This document shows, one piece after another, positions 58,751-64,000 of a DNA stretch of 64,000 nucleotides. Source of the DNA: Acanthococcus lagerstroemiae (lineage: Eukaryota; Arthropoda; Insecta; Hemiptera; Eriococcidae). The notes under the pieces are model-generated. The model saw only the letters and a list, made by a program, of their open reading frames with translations, was not told where the DNA came from and searched no databases. The stretch spans positions 7,113,683 through 7,177,682 of the forward strand of contig CM063108.1 in NCBI GenBank assembly GCA_031841125.1, given 5' to 3'. How positions within the stretch are numbered: the stretch's first letter is position 1; every line of letters starts with the position of its first letter. The position numbers and the translations under genes are program-made.

Positions 58751-58821
58751 GAGTTATCTGTCAAAAGGGCGTCCGTTCAATGTATTTCTTATGGAACGGA
58801 CGCCCTTTTGACAGATAACTC
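58751..58821. repeat. 71 bp hairpin element, copy 2
   Basis: Palindrome GAGTTATCTGTCAAAAGGGC to its exact complement, with arms of about 30 bp. Its loop is the reverse complement of the loop of the hairpin at 147-209, so the two are inverted copies of one element. About 330 bp upstream of the second xylosyltransferase start codon. Confidence 0.8.
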
Positions 58822-59152
58822 TTCATTTAATCCATAACGCTGTATCACTGTATCACGATGAACGAAAGCATGATAGTTATGTGTGTAGGTGGGGGGGGGG
58901 AGGGGGCAAACGTACATAGTTTACTTATTTCAGTAACTATTATGATATTATTACAACCCCGGGCACGTTGAGCATTAACGAAAATATTTACTGATATACG
59001 TCGGAAAATATGAAATACATATTTTTTTATCTTCGAGCGCAGTACATACAAGTACAGTAGTAATGTTAAATACACACCTGAAAATTTGTTATCGTTTTTG
59101 AGGAACCCACTAATCCGTATTTCCGTATTCCGTACCTTACGAAGCGTAACCA

Positions 59153-62100
59153 ATGGCTTTCAAAGCTATTCGTAGAGTTTCTGTGTTTTCAAAAGCGTAT
59201 AAAATAAAATCTCGTCGAACCTTACTCATCACTTCGCTACTAATATTAACTATTGTTTTGTATAACTGCGAGTGGTTTCCAAATGAACTAGTGCTGCGGA
59301 ATTCTAAAATCTGGACACTGAACAGGTAAGCATACATACGTATATAGCTGAGCTCGGATAAAACTTTCTGTTTATATAAATAGTATAAGAGCGTGATAAT
59401 TCAAGACTACGAAATTACACCCGCTTAATCCTATGTTGTAGGTCATCTTATTCACACATTACGAAGACTCAGCTGGAGTATGAAATCCTCGAACAGTTCA
59501 ATGGAACTAAGACCCCCGAAGAAATTGTTTTAGTAATGGCGCTGTGCGGTAGGAGTGATAAGAAATTCAATGAGCTCCTGGTACTGTTCAAGTCGGCCAT
59601 CATGTTACAATTCTCAGCCAAGCTCAAATTCATCTTGCTATGCGAACAAGCTCTCCAATCTGAGGTCGATCGTCAAGTGAGTAGACAGCTTCACAAACTG
59701 CGAACATTAAAATATTTTGGCTTGCCCTTCCTTATTTGCGAGTAATTGAACCCCACAAGTAGAGTACCGGTTGAAATCAGGCATGAAACCAAAAGAATAC
59801 ATCAAATTCAAGATGTAGATCTTGTACTCAAGTGATTTCTATAGATTCTTATATAATGTGACTGGTTGGTTTTAGTTACAGCAAATGAAATCACTTTCCA
59901 ACGCTTCATGGACATACCAGATTCTGGACACTGCATTCCCAGAAAATCGTGTAAAGGACCTGCGAAATTGGGAGAAAATTCTAAATCTACCTTGCACCAC
60001 TCAACGGTTATACTTACCAGTGAGTTTCGAATGAACCTACGTTATACGTCTTCTGACTGTTCTTGAATATTCCCGAAAGGAATTAGAAGACCAATCGGTG
60101 GCGTCATTTGCAGTTGGAAGAAATTGTTTTACGACACACTGATTAATTAAATGCGTGGCAACTGGCTACTGACTGGCAGACTGAGACTTCTTTAATAATC
60201 TATTTAAGATACTACTTGATCAGAAAGGCAATGTTTACGTTGGTGTTTCACGGACGACAAGAAGCGCCTATCATTCATGCATCGAGTGCTGACAAAACCT
60301 GCATGTAAAGTAAACGTCCCTCAATGTAAAGTGTTTTTACATGAAAAAATTGCTGTCCAGTAATTTTGTATCGGGGAATCGAACCCGCGTCCATTGAAAC
60401 ATTTGACTGAAATGCAGGGACCGTCTCTAACCACTCGGCCACGAAGCGAATCACAAAATAGTGACTTAAGAACGCATTTAAATATTCACGACGTAGTACA
60501 GCTGTTACCGTTTGTTGTTAACCGTCGTTACGTTTTTGTTGGCCACTACCTGTGTATGCTGTTTGTGCACGTGAACAAACTGAAGACAAGACTATGATAC
60601 TGTACCTTGTAGTAATTAACTGTGCAAATTAAATTTTTGAATCAATTACAGACACCAAAATCACCTGTCTATAATTTAAATAAATAAATAGATTTTTTTT
60701 AAAAATACAGACCATATCAGCGAAAAACATTGTCGCTTCCGATCAAGTAGTATAAAAAATATCTTCCACAACAAGAGCCAAAAGTGAGTTTACATGACTC
60801 ACTTTTGATTCTTGGTGTGTAATATACTATTACTCGTACTATTACAGACTGACGAATTCAAGATTCGTTGAGACGTTCTACAGTTTTTCTAAACTTTTTT
60901 TAACATTCCGCTAGTTTTTTTCAAGACTTACCCAGCAAATACCACACGGAAATTTCGTGATCAAAGAGAGGGGGCGCCCAAATTTGACTGTCCACTAACT
61001 GACTGTCAACTCACTGACTGTCAACTCACTCAATGTTTCTAGAACTGCTGCCCACATGTGGGAGGGAGTTTCTCAGAACAGGATGGCATATAAAAGGCTT
61101 TTATTCAATATCACCTAAGACTAATTGAGGTTAATACCTATTAAAGAGCATCGCCCCGGCCATTTCACAGCCAAATCAAAAAAATATTTTTCGTGTCTGG
61201 AGATTCGCCCAGCCGCTACACACTATTCGCGCACGAATTGTCATATTTTCGTCCAGTCGACTGGAATTGCGTTCCATATTCAAATCTTGTAAAATTGCGC
61301 CAAGTCCGTATACTTACAAAAATATTCACATCTGACAATAATGAGACTTTGTGTGCATGTCGACCAGCCCCCTCATTGTGGCAATGGGGGAGAAAAAGAA
61401 TGTCAATAAATTGTTCTTAATTTGTTCTAATTTGTTCAGCCATTTTTAGGATTTGTTCTTACCCCCACCCCCAACAATTAGCAACTCAGTTTGAGGGGCT
61501 GGCGACATGCTAGCACCCGACATTCGATTTCGGGGTTGTAACAAGTCTCAAACATTTGTTCTTAATTTGTTCTGATTTGTTCAGTAGTTTCCAGAATTTG
61601 TTCCGCAGTTTCAAGAATTTCTTCCGCCATTCTCCCCTATTTACAGCCACCGAATAGAGGAGCAGGATCAACTAATAGTTATAATCCCACATGAATACTA
61701 TTTGCTGCACACTAAAATTTGTTCTACATTCGTTCTAATTTGTTCTCTCATCTACGCACCTGAGTCCATCACCACTATGCATTCGCCGACTATTCGAGCT
61801 CAGGGGCGGGGGTAAGTGACCTTAAATCTTCAGTTTGCATATGAATACGATTAGCTGCACACTGAAATTTGTTCTATATACGTTCTAGTTTGTTCTTTCA
61901 ACCCCACACCTCAGACTATCAAATGTGAACCAGCGGGTGGGGGTAAGTGACACTTATGTATGAATTTTCCAAATAAATACGATTTGTCACCAACTGCAAT
62001 TTGTTCTATATTCATTCTAGTTTGTTCTTTCATCTACAAATTCAAATCCGTTACCACAAAGCATTGGCCAACAATGTGAACTTATGTGGGGGGGGGGGGG

Positions 62101-64000
62101 GTAAGTGGCCCTTATGTGCGAAGTTCCCACATAATTGCGATTTGTAGCCCACTACAATTGGTTCTCTTTTTGTTCTAATTTTTTCTCGAATCTACACACC
62201 ACAATCCATCATCAATGTGTATTTGAAGTTAACCGAAATTCAGGGTGTGGGCTTAAGTGACCCTCAAGTCCTAAGTATCCACCAAATTTAATTTCATGGC
62301 AACTACAATTTGTTCTCTGTTTGTTCTAATTTGTTCTCCCATCTACACACTAAAATCCGTCGCCACACAGTATCGGCCGAAAATATAAACTTATGCGGTG
62401 GGGTAAGTGACCCTTATGCACGAATTTCTCACATAATTGCGATTTGTCCCTCACTACAATTTGTTCTCTATTTGTTCTAACTTGTTCTCGAATCTACACA
62501 CCACAATCCATCATCAATGTGTATTTGAAGTCAATCGATAATCAGGGGGTGAGCTTAAGTGGCCCTTAAGTCCTAAGTATCCACAAAATTTAGGACCTAA
62601 GAGACACTTAATACAACCCTTTAAATTTCGAAAGACTTCAAATACACAGTAATGGTGGTTTGTGGTGTGTAGATTCGAGAACAAATTAGAACAAATAGAG
62701 AATAAATTTTAGCGGGCGACAAATCACAATTATGTGGGAGCTTCGCACATAAGGGCCACTTACCCCACCACATATGTTCAACATTGTCGGCCAATGCTTT
62801 GTGGTGACGGATTTGAGTGTGTAGATGAAAGAACAAACTAGAATGAATAGAGAACAAATTGCAGTTGATGGCAAATCGTATTTATTTGGAAAATTCATAC
62901 ATAAGTGTCACTTACCCCCACCCCCTGGTAAATGTATGGTTTTGATAGTCTGAGGTGTGGGGTTGAGAGAACAAACTAGAACATATATAGAACAAATTTC
63001 AGTGTGCAGCAAATCGTATTCACATGGAAACTGAAGATTCAAGTAAAGTCACTTACCCCCGCCCCTAAGCTCGAATAGTCGGCAAATGCATAGTGGTGAT
63101 GGACTCAGGTGTGTATATGAGTAAACAAAGTAGAACGAATGTTAAACAAATTTTAGTGTGCAGCAAATAATATTCATATGGGATTATAGCTGTTAGTTGA
63201 TCCTGCTCCTCTTTTTGGTGGCTGTAAATAGGGGAGGGTGGCGGAAAAAATTCTGAAAACTGCGGAACAAATTAGAACAAATTAAGAACAAATGTCTAAG
63301 ACTTGTTACAACCTCGAAATCGAATGTCGGGGGCTAGCATGTCGCCAGCCTCTCAAACTGAGTTGCTAATTTTTGAAGGGTGGGGGTAAGAACAAATTCT
63401 AAAAATGGCTGAACAAATAAAGAACAAATTATTGATCTTATTTTTCTCCCCACCCCTTCCACAATGACCCTCCATTTTGTGTGGTTATACAAGTGTGGGG
63501 GGGGGGCATACTAGGTCAAACATTGAGTGAGAATCAATTGTGACGATGAATTTGAAGTAGTCACGAAAAGTTGAATAATTTTCACCCGGTCTAAAATAAT
63601 AAAATAAACGAACAGATTTCAATGTATGCACCAGTAAATGAGTTGAAAACGCAGTAGGTCGCTGACTGACGAACTGATCAACGACGAATTGGAGGACAAA
63701 TTACGAATAGTGTGTAGAGGGTTATTCGTCGTGATTCGCGAATCTAGACTTTTTTCGGCGAATAATTTGTTTCGTTGTTGTTCGCGAATAGTGTGTAGCG
63801 GGCTTAACAGATATTCGGGTACGTTTCTAGAATATCCTGCGAAATGAAAGGAAAATTCTATACGTTGATACCGACGTAATATTCATGAATGCATTGCCCA
63901 CTGTTTGGAGAACCTTTGAATTTATGAATCCTTCGCAATTATTGGCTGCAGTATTGGAGACAGAAAACCCCGAAGTTGGCTGGTACCCACGCATTGCAAG
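59153..64000 (+). CDS. Glucoside xylosyltransferase-like (GT8), copy 2, partial (runs off window)
   Basis: Exons 59153-59325, 59442-59676, 59876-60019 and 63831 to the window edge join in frame. The N-terminus MAFKAIRRVSVFSKAYKIKS precedes a membrane anchor (TLLITSLLILTIVLY, residues ~23-39), as expected for a type II Golgi/ER enzyme. The catalytic part begins EEIVLVMALCGRSDKKFNEL and contains YVDTDVIFMN with DTD at 197-199. Intron phases 2, 0, 0 match copy 1. The stem in exon 2 is 24 residues longer and has an N-glycosylation sequon (NGT). Exon 4 reaches WYPRIA at the edge; the NSG, HDQD and Cys-rich parts should lie beyond. Predicted to xylosylate O-glucosylated EGF repeats. Intron 3 (3.8 kb) contains a tRNA-like sequence and a giant foldback element. 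Confidence 0.92.
60371..60452 (-). other. tRNA-like sequence (pseudo-tRNA or SINE head)
   Basis: On the minus strand CGCTTCGTGGCCGAGTGGTT gives a Ser/Leu-type A box and D arm, and CGCGGGTTCGATTCCCCGA gives a B box and T loop. However, the T stem pairs poorly, the anticodon arm is not standard and the 3' side does not pair with the 5' acceptor. It is therefore not called as a functional tRNA. ATTTTGT and ACAAAAT flank it as inverted heptamers. Intronic, antisense to the host gene. Confidence 0.55.
61024..63529. mobile_element. Large foldback element built of ~140-150 bp tandem subrepeats
   Basis: The left arm (clear from about 61345 to 62595) and right arm (about 62600 to 63500) are inverted copies. 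Outer blocks match in mirror order: GTTGCTAATT/AATTAGCAAC, GACATGCTAGC and CGACATTCGATTTCG, GGAGCAGGATCAACTAA, GCTGCACACTAAAATTTGTTC. Inside, a ~140-150 bp unit (TTTGTTCTA...TTGTTCT, ATCTACACACC, CCATCAC/CATCATCA, GGGGGTAAGTGACCCTTA) is repeated about six times in the left arm and three to four times, inverted, in the right arm. CTCACTCAATGTTT at 61024 and its complement ending 63529 may be the outermost ends. No transposase is visible. Located in intron 3 of the second xylosyltransferase gene. Confidence 0.85.

Noticed and set aside
60371..60452. Functional tRNA-Ser/Leu gene
   Set aside because: Acceptor and T stems do not pair and the anticodon arm is abnormal.

Overview
The window is an AT-rich, repeat-dense piece of an animal nuclear genome, most likely an arthropod and probably an insect. 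The evidence is spliced genes with GT-AG introns, non-LTR retrotransposons, many hAT, Tigger and mariner-type elements, tRNA-derived SINEs, and a nuclear copy of mitochondrial cytochrome b that reads open only with the invertebrate mitochondrial code (TGA = Trp). Species cannot be named from the sequence. No operon, CRISPR or prokaryotic feature was seen.

Only a few conserved genes are present. At 17.9-21.1 kb a head-to-head pair shares a ~750 bp intergenic region: an intronless LRRC57-like gene on the minus strand (17870-18586) and a five-exon alpha-SNAP gene on the plus strand (19339-21073, 294 aa). A candidate first coding exon of an unidentified minus-strand gene lies at 16250-16283. A broken, unidentified minus-strand coding remnant lies at 22.1-23.6 kb. 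From 40.3 kb to the window end lie two tandem plus-strand glucoside xylosyltransferase (GT8, GXYLT/shams-like) genes. The first is complete in seven exons (40300-47960, 382 aa). The second (59153 to beyond 64000) shows four exons. The three intron positions and phases that can be compared are identical, so they are a tandem duplication. Both keep the DTD metal/UDP-sugar motif. They should act in the secretory pathway on O-glucosylated EGF repeats such as those of Notch.

The rest is mobile and repetitive DNA. 0-5 kb: a degenerate ~130 bp tandem satellite, several foldback palindromes and short tandem duplications. 5-8 kb: a decayed reverse-transcriptase LINE carrying a nested (AAAT)n-tailed insert. 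10.4-11.2 kb: a deleted Tigger/pogo transposon. 13-14 kb: two minisatellites. 15.5 kb: the NUMT. 25-38 kb: hAT MITEs (two with perfect 8-bp target duplications), a TTTTGTC-rich hAT-like family, a 375 bp foldback and tRNA-SINEs. 38.7-39.4 kb: another LINE 3' end. Intron 3 of the first xylosyltransferase gene holds a 696 bp terminal-inverted-repeat element with a 9-bp target duplication and a mariner remnant inside it. Intron 3 of the second holds a ~2.2-2.5 kb foldback whose arms are made of ~140-150 bp tandem subrepeats, and a tRNA-like sequence.

The most notable observations are the tandem xylosyltransferase pair with a near-identical ~80 bp block at the same distance upstream of each copy, the giant subrepeat foldback element, the MULE-like nested element, and a hairpin insertion for which filled and empty versions both occur in one inverted repeat.
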